Below are positions 13,714-13,798 of a stretch of DNA of 13,798 nucleotides, in pieces. Where the stretch lies: assembly GCA_964431735.1 (NCBI GenBank), contig CAYSLJ010000182.1:1-13798 (forward strand). Direction: 5' to 3'. Made by a program: the position numbers and the translations under genes. Within the stretch, counting starts at the first letter, position 1; the number at the start of each line of letters is the position of its first letter. The notes under the pieces were generated by a model. The model did not search any database and was not told the DNA's origin. It worked only from the letters and a program-made list of their open reading frames with translations. This DNA is from CALARM01 sp964431735 (GTDB lineage Bacteria > Vulcanimicrobiota > SpSt-956 > JAKJGF01).

Positions 13714-13798
13714 GAAGAAAACCTTTATTATATGCTTATGCTAATTACCGATACAGGTAAGTTCGTAACCATTTATGAATTATCTAGCGTGAGTTTAC

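Overview
The window comes from a low-GC bacterium (AT-rich by eye) that uses strong AGGAGG-type ribosome binding sites. It encodes type IV pilin-like proteins, a eukaryotic-like Ser/Thr kinase with zinc ribbons, HEAT repeats and TPRs, a SpoIIE-type phosphatase, and a copper-amine-oxidase-N plus FxLYD-like protein. This gene mix fits uncultured or candidate-phylum bacteria better than any well-known genus. The phylum cannot be fixed from the sequence. No rRNA, tRNA, CRISPR array, intact transposase or phage gene was seen.

Layout. (1) 60-887 (-): a secreted caspase-fold protein whose catalytic His is replaced by Arg. Its promoter overlaps a dyad. (2) 1157-2714 (+): a three-gene operon encoding a TPM-domain membrane protein, a small membrane protein of unknown role, and a short Tim44-like protein that ends mid-domain. 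(3) 2730-4820 (-): a membrane sensor phosphatase with a multi-TM region, an extracytoplasmic Cache-like region, and a SpoIIE/PP2C domain. (4) 5078-6664 (+): a short Hsp70-like ATPase without the usual lid, with a sigma70-like promoter and a perfect palindrome at the expected transcription start. (5) 6710-7534 (-): an exported copper-amine-oxidase-N/FxLYD-like protein, convergent with the Hsp70 gene. (6) 7535-7982: a gene-free stretch with a long imperfect inverted repeat. (7) 7983-10696 (-): a prepilin operon transcribed PilW/GspJ-like, then PilX/GspK-like, then PilV/GspI-like. (8) 10709-11082: a repeat-packed leader region. (9) 11083-13641 (-): a Ser/Thr kinase.

The most striking feature is a family of 7-bp tandem repeats with the shared core GTRAnnn (GTGACGC/GTAACGC, GTGAGTA/GTGAATA, GTAATGC/GTAATGG). 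They lie in nearly every intergenic gap from 2.7 kb onward. Several have recurring boundaries, are arranged as hairpins, or supply the stop codons of neighbouring genes. Heptanucleotide tandem repeats (STRRs) are known from heterocystous cyanobacteria. Here the arrays look like anchored, composite elements rather than random slippage tracts.

Functionally, the kinase, the phosphatase and the Hsp70-like ATPase could form a signalling and quality-control set alongside envelope and pilus assembly. They are not one operon, so a shared pathway is inference only.
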